Shown here: positions 34,901 through 43,596 of the stretch, piece by piece | Numbering within the stretch: the first letter of the stretch is position 1 | Layout of the letters: each line of letters begins with the position of its first letter | DNA from: Chitinophagaceae bacterium | Lineage (GTDB): Bacteria > Bacteroidota > Bacteroidia > Chitinophagales > Chitinophagaceae | Direction of reading: 5' to 3' | Assembly (NCBI GenBank): GCA_023229465.1 | Contig: JALNZE010000019.1 | Location: 1-60,168, forward strand | DNA: 60,168 nucleotides | Notes under the pieces: model-generated | What the model saw: only the letters and a program-made list of their open reading frames with translations | Told to the model about the DNA's origin: nothing | The model's database searches: none | Program-made: the position numbers and the translations under genes

Positions 34901-35531
34901 TCATGTCTGTGATGATGGAATCAGGTATAATATCAACTTCGTTTAGTTCGTGTGAGGTACGGAAGCCATCAAAAATATTCAGGAAGGGGATGCTGGAGTG
35001 AAGTGTAGCTGATGTGGCAATCATGGCCATATCGTGCGCTTCCTGTGCATTGTTACCAAATAACATAGCAAATCCGGTAGAGCGAACGGCCATTACATCA
35101 CTATGATCGCCAAAGATTGATAATGCGTGTGTTGCGAGCGATCTGGCGGCAATATGAAAAACGGTGGGCGTAAGTTCCCCCGCTATTTTATACATATTAG
35201 GTATCATCAGCAATAAACCCTGTGAGCAGGTAAAGGTAGAGGCCAATGCGCCACCCTGCAGTGCACCATGAATGGCCCCGGCGGCTCCTGCTTCGCTTTG
35301 CATTTCTATTATTTTGGGTACTTCCCCAAAAATATTTTCTCTGTTATCGCTGCTCCATTCATCTGCAAACTCACCCATGGTTGAAGAGGGGGTGATGGGA
35401 TAAATGGCACACACTTCACTTGTTTTGTAAGCAATATGAACCGCGGCTTCGTTGCCATCTATTATAGCGATAGAAGAAGATTTTTTTGGAGCAACATCGG
35501 CTTGCTTACCTTTTACAACGGTAGTTTCCAT
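31956..35531 (-). CDS. nifJ: Pyruvate:ferredoxin/flavodoxin oxidoreductase
   Basis: This is a single-chain PFOR of 1191 residues, the usual length. It converts pyruvate and CoA to acetyl-CoA and CO2, reducing ferredoxin or flavodoxin. In order: pyrimidine-binding domain with YPITPSSTMGEFADEWSS, CoA-binding and gamma parts, two [4Fe-4S] clusters in CSQCGKCFFVCP and CTGCNLCVEVCP, a third cluster cysteine in SGACSGCGETPY, and the thiamine diphosphate site GGDGWAYDIGFSG followed by EVYSNTGGQKSKSSP. It is transcribed alone with its own terminator and suits low-oxygen or fermentative metabolism. Confidence 0.96.
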   Translation of the reverse strand: METTVVKGKQADVAPKKSSSIAIIDGNEAAVHIAYKTSEVCAIYPITPSSTMGEFADEWSSDNRENIFGEVPKIIEMQSEAGAAGAIHGALQGGALASTFTCSQGLLLMIPNMYKIAGELTPTVFHIAARSLATHALSIFGDHSDVMAVRSTGFAMLFGNNAQEAHDMAMIATSATLHSSIPFLNIFDGFRTSHELNEVDIIPDSIITDMIDVNDVARHRYRALNPENPFIRGTAQNPDVFFQSREACNEYHRKVPEIVEATMQKLEKLTGRAYKLFEYYGHAEAENIIIIMGSGCGAVQETVDYLNNKGEKTGYLHIHLFRPFSVKHFINAIPKTVKHIAVLDRCKETGAIGEPLYMDVINALHAGWENTMPTVIGGRYGLASKEFNPGMVMAVFNELKKDKQKNSFTIGIEDDVTHTSLAFDKTFSLEDQHLFRGLFFGLGADGTVSANKNTIKIVGDVTDNHVQGYFVYDSKKSGSLTVSHLRFSKKPIRSTYLINSANFVACHHFQYLEKYDLLKDAQHGATFLLNAPFNNEDVWHNLPQKIQEEIMDKKLKLYVINASRVAKETGMGSRINAILQTCFFAISNVIPKEEAISYIKNAIKKTYGRKGEAIVQKNFDAVDKTLENLSLIDYSNFTIGTKAIEPAISGRAPDFVQQVLARIIAGEGDDLPVSAFPADGTYPSATTRYEKRNIAEQVPVWDASLCSQCGKCFFVCPHAAIRPKVYNNDLLVDAPDFFKHTAPIGKEFFKDTESYTLQVAVEDCTGCNLCVEVCPIESKTQPGHKAINMTDVRPLKETEKQNWDFFISLPDIDRTRVNRNTVKGSQLLEPLFEFSGACSGCGETPYLKLLTQLFGDRMIVANATGCSSIFGGNLPTTPWSKNAQGLGPAWANSLFEDNAEFGLGIKLATDMKRNYGLSLLKSLREEVGDQLTDAILTNVEANEAEVIQQRKNVNELKTRLKLIDKPAAGLLSQIAEFLEHKSMWIVGGDGWAYDIGFSGLDHVLSTGENINILVLDTEVYSNTGGQKSKSSPIGASAKFSIKGKTTGKKDLAMQAIAHGTAFVAEIAMGANDVHALKTILEAEAFPGPSIIIAYSHCIAHGYDMCHGLDQQDLAVKTGYWPLFRYNPLKEQGQRFVLDSKDPSVPLEEFMYHENRFATIKNNDPERATAFLAMANEGLRQRWDRLQALKSL

Positions 35532-35659
35532 TTTCTGGCAATTTATTTATATAATAATAAGCACAAATTACAACTCCCCCTTCTTTAAAATATGATTAAT
35601 ATCAGCCCGGGGTATGATTTATTGTAGCGTTCAGTTTAGAGAGACCGTAATGAAACCGC

Positions 35660-38020
35660 TTATTCCACTATCCGCAACTTTGCATAATTCAGCATAATTT
35701 TTTTCTCGCCATTCAGCTTGAACTGGATGGTGGCAACCGGGTTATGTGCCGAGCCTTCAATTTTGGCAACAGTGCCGAAACCAAATTTCTGGTGTTCTAC
35801 CTGTTGACCCGCCCCGAGGTTAGCCGTATCGCTTGCTACGAAATTTGTGCTGGGTGTATGTTCCACTACTTTACCGGAGGGTGGGGTAATGGGTAAGTAT
35901 TCGGGCTTTGTGTTATGGGTTTCCGTTTTTTTAGCGGGAGGAGGGCCGTATCTTTTTTCCGCCCTGGAAGCCGCATCGCCCAATCCGCTACCGCGTTGCA
36001 TGCGTTCGAATCCGCCTCCCCAATCGGCGCCGAGGTTTCTGGCACCACCGCCGGCATAACTTTTATCAATAGGTTGCTCGGGCATTTCATCGATAAAACG
36101 ACTGGGTTCATTTTGAACCAACTGACCAAAACGATACCGTGAATTGGCATAGGTTAACCAAAGCCGGTGTTTGGCGCGGGTAATAGCTACATAAAATAAA
36201 CGACGCTCTTCTTCCAGTTCTTCCCTGGTATTAATGGCCATCGCATTCGGGAAAAGGGTTTCTTCTAACCCACCAACAAAAACGCAACTAAATTCGAGGC
36301 CTTTGGCAGCGTGTATGGTCATAAGTTTTACTACATCATTGTTTTCCTTGTCGTCATCCGCATCGGTTAATAAAGTGATCTGTTGTAAGTACGACCCCAT
36401 GGTTTTATCACCCAGCTCTCCATCTTCATTACCCGGACTTTCGGTCCACTCTTTAATTGAGTTCAGCAATTCCTGCAGGTTCTCGTAACGGGCAAGGCCT
36501 TCAGAAGTTTTATCTGTAAATAATTCTTTTACGATATTTGTATGTTTACCCACCTGCACTGCCACATCGTATGCATTCTTATCGGTAAGCATACTTTGAA
36601 AATAGCGGATCATGGTAACGAAATTCGAAATCGTTTCCAGGGTACCTGCTTTAAAACCAAATTCTGCTGCACGGGTTAAGACCTCGAACATCGAAATTTT
36701 ATTTTCGTTAGCATAGATCACACATTTTTCAACTGTTGTTTTGCCAATACCCCTGGCGGGGTAATTGATAATGCGTTTCAGGGCTTCTTCATCTTTTGTA
36801 TTTACCATTACCCGTAAATAAGAAAGAAAATCTTTTACCTCTTTTCGTTGATAAAAACTAACGCCACCATATAAGCGATAGGCTATGCCCATGCGGCGCA
36901 GACTCTCTTCAAACGAACGGCTTTGGGCATTGGTGCGATAGAGAATGGCAAAGTCGCGGTTATAATAATGGTTGCGTAGTTTCTGTTCCTTTATGGTATC
37001 GGCAACAAATTTTCCTTCATCATTATCTGTCATGGTTCTAACCAGGCAGATTTTTTCACCATCGCTGTTTTCCGTCCAGAGATTTTTTGGAATATGGCCC
37101 TTGTTATTGCCGATGACTGTATTGGCTACAGTCAATATACTTTTGCTGCTACGGTAGTTCTGTTCCAGCTTCACCACTTTTACATCGTCATAATCTTTCT
37201 GAAACTGCAGGATATTTTCGATAGTAGCACCGCGAAAACTGTAAATACTTTGTGCGTCATCCCCCACCACACAAATGTTCTCGTGCATGGCGGCCAGCAA
37301 TTTGGTTATTTGATACTGTACGGTATTGGTATCCTGGTACTCATCAATTAATATGTATTTGAACTTGCGTTGGTATTTGCTTAGCGCTTCCGGACTGTTA
37401 TGTAACAGTTCATACATTTTCAGCAGCAGGTCATCAAAATCCATTGCCCCGTTTTTAAAACAACGGTTGGCATAGGCTGCATAAATCTGCGCGATGGCCG
37501 GTCGGTTGGCGCGTGTATCTTCCTGCTGAATATAATAATCAACAGCATATTCAGCGGCGCTAACCAGGGCATTTTTGGCAGAGGAGATACGGTTGCCTAC
37601 CACACTGGGCTTATAATGTTTATCGTCTAAATTGAGTTCATTGATGACGGTTTTAATTACTGAGCGACTGTCATCTGTATCATAGATGGTAAAATTATTC
37701 GGGTACCCGATGCGTGGCGCCTCGGCGCGTAATATTCTTGCGAAGACACTGTGAAAAGTTCCGATGTATAAGTTTCTGGCCTCAGAATTACCCAGAATTT
37801 TTTCTATCCGCTCTTTCATTTCCGCAGCGGCTTTATTGGTAAATGTGAGGGCGAGAATGTTAAAGGCGTCTACTTTTTCTTTGTCCATCAGGTGTGCAAT
37901 ACGGGTAGTTAACACTTTCGTTTTTCCGCTTCCCGCGCCGGCTATAATCATTAATGGCCCTTTAATATGTGTAACCGCTTCACGTTGCGGTTCGTTTAGT
38001 CCTTCCAGATACGATTGCAT
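35660..38020 (-). CDS. pcrA: ATP-dependent DNA helicase PcrA/UvrD
   Basis: This superfamily 1 helicase has 786 residues from MQSYLEGLNEPQREAV at 38020. The longer start at 38050 overlaps an inverted repeat and is less conserved. Motifs: Walker A AGAGSGKTKVL, LIDEYQDTN, GDDAQSIYSFRGA, LEQNYRSS, MTIHAAKGLEF and VAITRAKHRLWL. The C-terminus (VEHQKFGFGTVAKIEG) is the PcrA RNA-polymerase-interacting Tudor-like region. It unwinds DNA in nucleotide excision repair and clears blocked forks. Confidence 0.95.
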   Translation of the reverse strand: MQSYLEGLNEPQREAVTHIKGPLMIIAGAGSGKTKVLTTRIAHLMDKEKVDAFNILALTFTNKAAAEMKERIEKILGNSEARNLYIGTFHSVFARILRAEAPRIGYPNNFTIYDTDDSRSVIKTVINELNLDDKHYKPSVVGNRISSAKNALVSAAEYAVDYYIQQEDTRANRPAIAQIYAAYANRCFKNGAMDFDDLLLKMYELLHNSPEALSKYQRKFKYILIDEYQDTNTVQYQITKLLAAMHENICVVGDDAQSIYSFRGATIENILQFQKDYDDVKVVKLEQNYRSSKSILTVANTVIGNNKGHIPKNLWTENSDGEKICLVRTMTDNDEGKFVADTIKEQKLRNHYYNRDFAILYRTNAQSRSFEESLRRMGIAYRLYGGVSFYQRKEVKDFLSYLRVMVNTKDEEALKRIINYPARGIGKTTVEKCVIYANENKISMFEVLTRAAEFGFKAGTLETISNFVTMIRYFQSMLTDKNAYDVAVQVGKHTNIVKELFTDKTSEGLARYENLQELLNSIKEWTESPGNEDGELGDKTMGSYLQQITLLTDADDDKENNDVVKLMTIHAAKGLEFSCVFVGGLEETLFPNAMAINTREELEEERRLFYVAITRAKHRLWLTYANSRYRFGQLVQNEPSRFIDEMPEQPIDKSYAGGGARNLGADWGGGFERMQRGSGLGDAASRAEKRYGPPPAKKTETHNTKPEYLPITPPSGKVVEHTPSTNFVASDTANLGAGQQVEHQKFGFGTVAKIEGSAHNPVATIQFKLNGEKKIMLNYAKLRIVE

Positions 38021-38050
38021 GCCTGCAAGATAAGGTTTGAACCCGAACAC

Positions 38051-38572
38051 CTGCTCTTAGGGTGAATAGGTCAGGTGTTTTTACGGCGGCCCCGCCATGC
38101 CCGTGGCTTCATAATACGTATGAATTTTTTTTGGCAGGCAATCGTAACGGGGTGGTATGTTTATACGGCCCCCTTTTTTTGTTTATTGGGAAAATCCGCC
38201 ATTTCAGTACCCTTTTATCCATTTGTTTTTGCCCCCCTTATAAAATAAGCTAGAATTGATCTGTTTTAGCTTAGCTAGATCACACACCACACCCGTTTGA
38301 AATTCAATACCGTATTGGGGATCATTTTGTAATGGCGAAGAGGGGGGTCATTAAAACTTGGCGATACTAGGTCATGGTGTGCTGGAGAATGGGGATCAAC
38401 ATGCATGAATTTTCCAGTTTATATGTTAAACCTTTCCTGCAATTACCTAATTAGAGGCCATTCAGCAGTATAATCGGTATATTTGCTGTTTGCCAAAACC
38501 GAGCTGTTACGGTACAGCGCCCATTTGGGTGAACCGTTTGATCAATTTTTTATCACATTCAATAGCATAAAT
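38051..38572. other. Divergent intergenic region
   Basis: About 520 bases between pcrA and the transpeptidase-like gene. An 8-bp inverted repeat AACACCTG/CAGGTGTT (38046-38053 and 38072-38079) lies just upstream of the pcrA start and could be a leader hairpin or operator. I see no other gene or repeat. Confidence 0.4.
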
Positions 38573-39310
38573 ATGTATACATTAAAAAATACAAGATGGA
38601 GTTATAGGGTGGTGGCAATGGCCGGCTTACTGGTTTTTATGAGCATGGCTTTTAATAACCCCACCAAAGGAACCGCGACCTTATCGAACAAAACCACCGT
38701 TGCAAAATCTTTTGTGGAAGAAAAAATGGGCCTTTATGAAAGTCTTAATTTGGGCTCTTTGGGCTTATCGCAGGAAGCGTTTGCTTATGCATTAACCGGT
38801 TTTGAAAAATTAGTACATGCGGGTACTGTTCGCAGAGATGATATTCTAACGATACTTGATTTTAGTTTATCATCTGATAAAAAGCGATTATTTGTTATCA
38901 ATATGGCCAGCGGTGAATTAATTTTTAATACCTATGCCGCGCATGGAAAAAATTCCGGAACCGATGTAGCTACCAGGTTCTCCAATGAAATGAACAGCAA
39001 TAAAAGCAGTCTTGGTTTTTATATAACAGGCGAAACCTATACCGGCAAGCATGGCGCTTCCTTACGGTTAGAAGGGAAAGAGAAAGGCTTTAATGACAAT
39101 GCAATGGTTAGAGGCATTGTTATGCACAGCGCGGCTTATGTAAATGAGTCAATCATAGCCCAACAGGGATATATTGGCCGTAGCCAGGGTTGTCCCGCTA
39201 TTCCGGCTAATATTTACAAAGCGGTCATTGAAACAATTAAAAACGGCACCTGTTTATTTATGTATAGCCCTGATAGATATTATACTACTCATTCAACCTA
39301 CTTCGGGTAA
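38573..39310 (+). CDS. Murein L,D-transpeptidase catalytic domain family protein
   Basis: The product is 245 residues counted from MYTLKNTRWSYRVVAMAGLL, which gives a good signal peptide or anchor; the longer frame from 38483 is not supported. The C-terminal half has GIVMHSAAYVNESII and YIGRSQGCPAIP, matching the His and S-x-G-C active site of the L,D-transpeptidase-like family (PF13645). It probably acts on peptidoglycan in the periplasm. Its 3' end overlaps the convergent ferredoxin-like gene by 18 bases. Confidence 0.82.
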   Translation: MYTLKNTRWSYRVVAMAGLLVFMSMAFNNPTKGTATLSNKTTVAKSFVEEKMGLYESLNLGSLGLSQEAFAYALTGFEKLVHAGTVRRDDILTILDFSLSSDKKRLFVINMASGELIFNTYAAHGKNSGTDVATRFSNEMNSNKSSLGFYITGETYTGKHGASLRLEGKEKGFNDNAMVRGIVMHSAAYVNESIIAQQGYIGRSQGCPAIPANIYKAVIETIKNGTCLFMYSPDRYYTTHSTYFG

Positions 39311-40384
39311 GCGCTCCTCAACAACATCCTGTTTATTGGCAAATTGTGGCCTGATAACCCAGCTTTTGTTATTTTGTTTTCTGATAACCAGCCAATAAAA
39401 AAAGAAAAGGGTAGTTGTAATTGTCATAGCTGTCAAACTCCATTCCGGCAGTATGCCCAGAAGATTTACCAATAAACCATCATCAGCATAATTACCAAAG
39501 CCAAATAAAGCCGGTAACCGGTACCAGTAATAACAGGAAACACCGGAAGCGGCGAATATACTGATCAGCCCGCGTTCATATTTTGGCTGAATAATTTTTG
39601 AAAGTATCCCAAACAATAAAAGGGTAACGATAAAACCAATAAGCGGTAGCCGGTAAACATTTATGAATGATTGAAGCGAGGTAATAGCGGTTTCATCCTG
39701 CACATGAAACCATCCCCAGATAAAACCCGGTAATCCACCAATAATCAGCCATCCGCTTAATTTATGATAAATTGTTTTGGTTGAGGAATTCGGATGAATA
39801 TTGGGCGTGGAGTCCGGACAGGGTATGATACAGTTCATGCATTGTTCGCAATGGGCATTGGGTATAGCGGCCAGGACATTACCGCCATACAGTTTTTCAA
39901 CCGGATGAATTGGACACAAACCGGAGCACCAGGCGCTTTTCCACTCATAAAAAAAGCCAAGTATTATTCCGATAAAAGCCATCGAAATAATTAAGATAGC
40001 CGTTGCTACTCCATTCGTATTAAATACAGCATGTCGTAAAGGAACAATTACAAACAAAGCAATCACGCCAACTAAATTAAGCTTACCCAATTGTGTTACT
40101 GAAAGCTTTTTTCTTTTGGATAAACCAAAATGCCTGGGCAGTAAATTGGTAGTAGCCAAAGGACAAACATTTCGCCAAACGCCAATGGCAATTACAAATA
40201 AGGCAGGCGCGATGGGTATTAATATGTTCCAAAAGAGTAAAACCCCCAGTGATGGGTAAAACAGCAAACAAAACAAAATAGCGGCCCCAACCAGCCAAAC
40301 GGCTGTTTGTGCTATTCGCCATATCAGAATAGATATGGAAGATAATTGATCACCCGATTTAAGCACAACTCTGGCAATTGACAT
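39293..40384 (-). CDS. Polytopic membrane protein with 4Fe-4S motifs
   Basis: This 363-residue protein has about eight hydrophobic segments. Cysteine groups are RNVCPLAT (74), WCSGLCPIHPVEKLYG (152-167) and a ferredoxin-like HCEQCMNCIIPCP (178-190), with a fourth Cys in the last cluster. The layout resembles NapH/CcoG-type electron-transfer membrane proteins, but the cysteine spacing is incomplete for two standard clusters. It may move electrons between the quinone pool and a periplasmic or cytoplasmic partner; that is inference. No partner gene is adjacent. Confidence 0.65.
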   Translation of the reverse strand: MSIARVVLKSGDQLSSISILIWRIAQTAVWLVGAAILFCLLFYPSLGVLLFWNILIPIAPALFVIAIGVWRNVCPLATTNLLPRHFGLSKRKKLSVTQLGKLNLVGVIALFVIVPLRHAVFNTNGVATAILIISMAFIGIILGFFYEWKSAWCSGLCPIHPVEKLYGGNVLAAIPNAHCEQCMNCIIPCPDSTPNIHPNSSTKTIYHKLSGWLIIGGLPGFIWGWFHVQDETAITSLQSFINVYRLPLIGFIVTLLLFGILSKIIQPKYERGLISIFAASGVSCYYWYRLPALFGFGNYADDGLLVNLLGILPEWSLTAMTITTTLFFFYWLVIRKQNNKSWVIRPQFANKQDVVEERLPEVG

Positions 40385-40686
40385 AAAGAAGCAATTAATT
40401 AGAAAAAAGAAAATGGTGTTTTCGCGGCATGAAAGTTAAATGAAAGGCAACGGTTAAAAGATGATATATCTCAGGTTTTTCCGTCATTAATAATAACGGT
40501 AATGGGTACCGCTTTTGGGGAAACCTAAAACCAGGTACTGGTCATAAGCTGCATGGTTCTCTAAAATAAATTGTGCACACGATACAGTTTATTATTGAAA
40601 ACGAAGCGGTACACGCCACCACACTTGAAGTAAGCGGGGGTATTATTGCGAAGGGGTTGGCTAAATAAAATGAAATTGTTCTATCC
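40385..40686. other. Intergenic region with possible gene relic
   Basis: About 300 bases. A plus-strand frame ending at 40668 reads IVHTIQFIIENEAVHATTLE and stops soon after, which looks like the worn tail of a larger enzyme gene. The frame is closed upstream by a stop. No promoter or other feature can be placed. Confidence 0.25.
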
Positions 40687-41397
40687 TTAACCGCGCAACG
40701 TTATAGTAACCTTATAATTTTTTTGCTCATTAAAATTAATCTGTACTTCTTCAGTACCAACTTTAAAAATAACAGTAGCAGGATAAATAAGGTTTTGTAA
40801 GATATAGGTGTTCCTTTTTTGTTGCGTAGAAATGGTAGACATGTTCTGGTAGCTTCCTTTCACAAAGATGGCTTCTGAAAGCGTGGGCTTGGGAATATCA
40901 CCATGTACATCAACGGACCCTCCGGTAACACTTTCTAAATTTAATTCAATGGTAGGTATAGAAGAAGCGGGTTCAAAAGTAATGTTTACTGTATTAACCA
41001 TATAGGTTTTAGTAACCAGTTTATAGGTACTCTCAAATAATCCGATATACACATCCTTTTTCCAGAAGCCGGTTACGGTATTGGTTTCTCCCGTTTCTGT
41101 TTTAATAATAGCCACTCCTTCGCCATCACGTTTACCCTTTTTAAAACTCCCTTTAAAACTATTCCCTTTGGCATCCGAGTATATTCCGGTACCATCAGGC
41201 AACCCCAATTTGAATTGACCTTCATAGGTATTGGCGCCAACCGCTTTGCCCAAACCTTCTGCCTTACCATTTTTACACTCACCTGTATACACTCCCGCTA
41301 AATCGGGATCCAATACTTTACAATTTTGAGCCAGTACAACAGGCGAAAAGAATAAGACCGTTACAATAAAAAAGAGGAACGAAAAATATTTTTTCAT
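40687..41397 (-). CDS. Exported MORN-repeat protein
   Basis: This 236-residue protein has a signal peptide (MKKYFSFLFFIVTVLFFSPVVLAQ) and three or four MORN repeats at about 35-120 (YTGECKNGKAEGLGKA, YEGQFKLGLPDGTGIY, FKGSFKKGKRDGEGVA). A beta-rich C-terminal domain follows (130-236). MORN repeats form open beta-hairpin surfaces that bind lipids or proteins. Role unknown. It precedes the HPt gene region on the same strand, with the opposite order of transcription excluded by orientation. Confidence 0.85.
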   Translation of the reverse strand: MKKYFSFLFFIVTVLFFSPVVLAQNCKVLDPDLAGVYTGECKNGKAEGLGKAVGANTYEGQFKLGLPDGTGIYSDAKGNSFKGSFKKGKRDGEGVAIIKTETGETNTVTGFWKKDVYIGLFESTYKLVTKTYMVNTVNITFEPASSIPTIELNLESVTGGSVDVHGDIPKPTLSEAIFVKGSYQNMSTISTQQKRNTYILQNLIYPATVIFKVGTEEVQINFNEQKNYKVTITLRG

Positions 41398-41424
41398 AAT
41401 CCGATAATTGACAAATTTGTTAAT

Positions 41425-41793
41425 TTAGGGAATAAGATACGCCATTTTAAGTTGTTGAATCACTTTTTCAATAACATTGTTAACTTCCAGAAGCATGGGA
41501 GCAAGGGAAGGACTGTCTACTTCGTCTTTGCCTGCCATTTCAATCTCAAGAATGGCAGTATTCAACGAACTGATGCCCATATTGGCGATGCTGGGTTTTA
41601 CTTTATGGGCTAGTCTGCCCATCTCTTTCAGATCGTGCTGTTCATAGGCTTTATTCATATCCACCACTATGACGGGCGTAAGCTCAATAAACATGTCGAC
41701 CATTTTTTTAATAAAGTCCCTGTCGCCGCCTGCTACTTCTTCGAAATAGGCGATACTATACAAAATGTCGGCAGATTCATTGGGTTCAGACAT
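41425..41793 (-). CDS. Free-standing histidine phosphotransfer (HPt) protein
   Basis: The product is 122 residues from MSEPNESADILY, or 128 if an upstream ATG at 41811 is used. It is a four-helix HPt domain with the phospho-accepting His in GRLAHKVKPSIANMG. It passes phosphoryl groups between a hybrid kinase and a response regulator in a multistep relay. No hybrid kinase is in the window, so its partners are elsewhere. The MORN gene lies 27 bases downstream on the same strand and may be co-transcribed. Confidence 0.85.
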   Translation of the reverse strand: MSEPNESADILYSIAYFEEVAGGDRDFIKKMVDMFIELTPVIVVDMNKAYEQHDLKEMGRLAHKVKPSIANMGISSLNTAILEIEMAGKDEVDSPSLAPMLLEVNNVIEKVIQQLKMAYLIP

Positions 41794-41998
41794 AGATTTG
41801 GGTTTTAGCAAAGGTCGGATAATTTTAGCTAACAGGTATTAGGCAAAGTGGAAAGTTAGGATTTCTTCGGAAAATAGTCTCTATTTTAAATTAGTAATGC
41901 CTGCTGCCTGTTTGGGTCAATTAAGTAGTACAAGTTACGATTTTAGTATTTTTGTAAAATATATCAGATTGTGCTAAATAAATAAGATAGTCAGTAAT

Positions 41999-42436
41999 AT
42001 GTATCAGCAAAAGAAGGGTATTGATATTATTGGTAAAATCCTGGATGCATGTTATGCACATAATCCGGATGCATTATTTATTATGAGCCTGATGCACCAG
42101 TATGAGGAACGGGGAAGCCTGAGTAAAAAACAATTGCAGGGGCTGCTGTCAAAGGCCCAAAAGGTAAAAGAAATGCCCACCAACCTGCTGGGTACGCTGG
42201 AAGCGATTATTTTAAAAATGCCTACCCGGTATAAGTCTGTAGACCCCATTGTTCTATCGCCTGTTTATGAAAAGAATGCAGCAGCCGGAGAACTGATAAA
42301 AGCCATCCTGGCCAAATACCCGGAACATAAACGGGTATTATTTTTTAAATCGAAATTCGAGAATAATGAAACAATCGCTGCAGAGGAGGTAAATGAGTTA
42401 AAAAAATTTTATAAGGCGTTGGGGTTGATTAATTGA
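41999..42436 (+). CDS. Conserved hypothetical helical protein
   Basis: This 145-residue soluble, helical protein has no signal or known motif. It contains SLMHQYEERGSLSKKQLQGL, which looks like a small helical substrate-binding or regulatory fold. The family is not recognised by name. It is monocistronic, with the corA gene converging 13 bases downstream. Confidence 0.55.
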   Translation: MYQQKKGIDIIGKILDACYAHNPDALFIMSLMHQYEERGSLSKKQLQGLLSKAQKVKEMPTNLLGTLEAIILKMPTRYKSVDPIVLSPVYEKNAAAGELIKAILAKYPEHKRVLFFKSKFENNETIAAEEVNELKKFYKALGLIN

Positions 42437-42449
42437 TTCTTAATTGCCC

Positions 42450-43547
42450 CTAAAACCAGCCTCTACGCCGAAACACCAACACCATATAAATGGGCACAAT
42501 CAGCATTAGGCCTACGGCTATAAAGAATCCATAGGGGTGATGAATATAGGGGAGCTGGTCAAAATTCATTCCGAAAATTCCACCGATAACGGTGGCGGGG
42601 GCGAGTAAGCAGGTTACTACGGCCATTACTTTCATTACTTCATTCATCTTCAGGTTTACATTACTCAGATAGAGGTCCTGTAAGTTCATCATCATATCCC
42701 GGTAGTTCTCTGCCAGGTCGTTGGCCTGAACAATATGGTCGTAAATATCTTTGAAGTATTTAGTGGTTCTTTCTTCTAACAGGTCACTATCACTACGGAT
42801 AAATCCATTGATGAGGTCGCGAACAGGACTCACATTTCTTTTGAGTACAATTAATTCTTTACGCAAACTATTGATCTCGGCCAATGATCGGGTATTGCTG
42901 CTGCGGATAATTCTTTCTTCCAGCATTTCAATACGGTCGCCTAATTTTTCCATCACTAAATAATAATGGTCTACAATCATATCCAGCAAAGCATAACATA
43001 AATAATCGGCTCCACTCTGTCTAAGCTTGCTGTTATTGGTGCGAAGTTTTTCCCTGATAGGACTAAATACATCCCTTGTGCCATCTTCCTGAAATGTAAT
43101 TACAAAGCCTTTGCCCAATACAATACTGATTTGCTCGGTTTCCACGGCACCTGTTCTGTCATTAAAATACAGCATGTTCAGCAGGCAGAAAAGAACGGGA
43201 TCCATTTCATCCATCTTGGGCCGCTGGCTTACACTTAGAATGTCTTCCTGAATAAGTGCATGAATATTAAAGTTCGTAGCAATCTCTTCTACATCCGCTT
43301 TACGCAGGCCATCTACATTTATCCAGGAAACGGTATTACTATCTCTGAAGGAAAAGCTTTCTGCCAGGCTATTCAGCTTTTTTTCTTCCAGTTCTTGTGG
43401 TGTATAATCAAATATAGTAATGGCTGATATGGCGGCCTCTTTTCTGTGTGGCGCTGCCGTGGGGTTTACCTTAAAAATATCGCGGGTTCGCTTGGTATTA
43501 AAAAGGGTGAGTACTTTAAAATATTTGAGGTATTTATTTTCTGGCAT
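42450..43547 (-). CDS. corA: CorA-type magnesium/cobalt transporter
   Basis: The product is 365 residues counted from MPENKYLKYFKVLTLF; the longer frame from 43637 runs into recQ and is unlikely. A large cytoplasmic funnel domain (1-300) ends in two membrane helices with the G-M-N selectivity motif in GGIFGMNFDQLPY between them, and a basic tail (FRRRGWF). It forms a pentameric Mg2+ channel. It lies downstream of recQ on the same strand. Confidence 0.93.
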   Translation of the reverse strand: MPENKYLKYFKVLTLFNTKRTRDIFKVNPTAAPHRKEAAISAITIFDYTPQELEEKKLNSLAESFSFRDSNTVSWINVDGLRKADVEEIATNFNIHALIQEDILSVSQRPKMDEMDPVLFCLLNMLYFNDRTGAVETEQISIVLGKGFVITFQEDGTRDVFSPIREKLRTNNSKLRQSGADYLCYALLDMIVDHYYLVMEKLGDRIEMLEERIIRSSNTRSLAEINSLRKELIVLKRNVSPVRDLINGFIRSDSDLLEERTTKYFKDIYDHIVQANDLAENYRDMMMNLQDLYLSNVNLKMNEVMKVMAVVTCLLAPATVIGGIFGMNFDQLPYIHHPYGFFIAVGLMLIVPIYMVLVFRRRGWF

Positions 43548-43596
43548 CTTTGAAGGTAAAAACAAGTTTTTGAAAATAGCAAATTTTTCAAAAGCG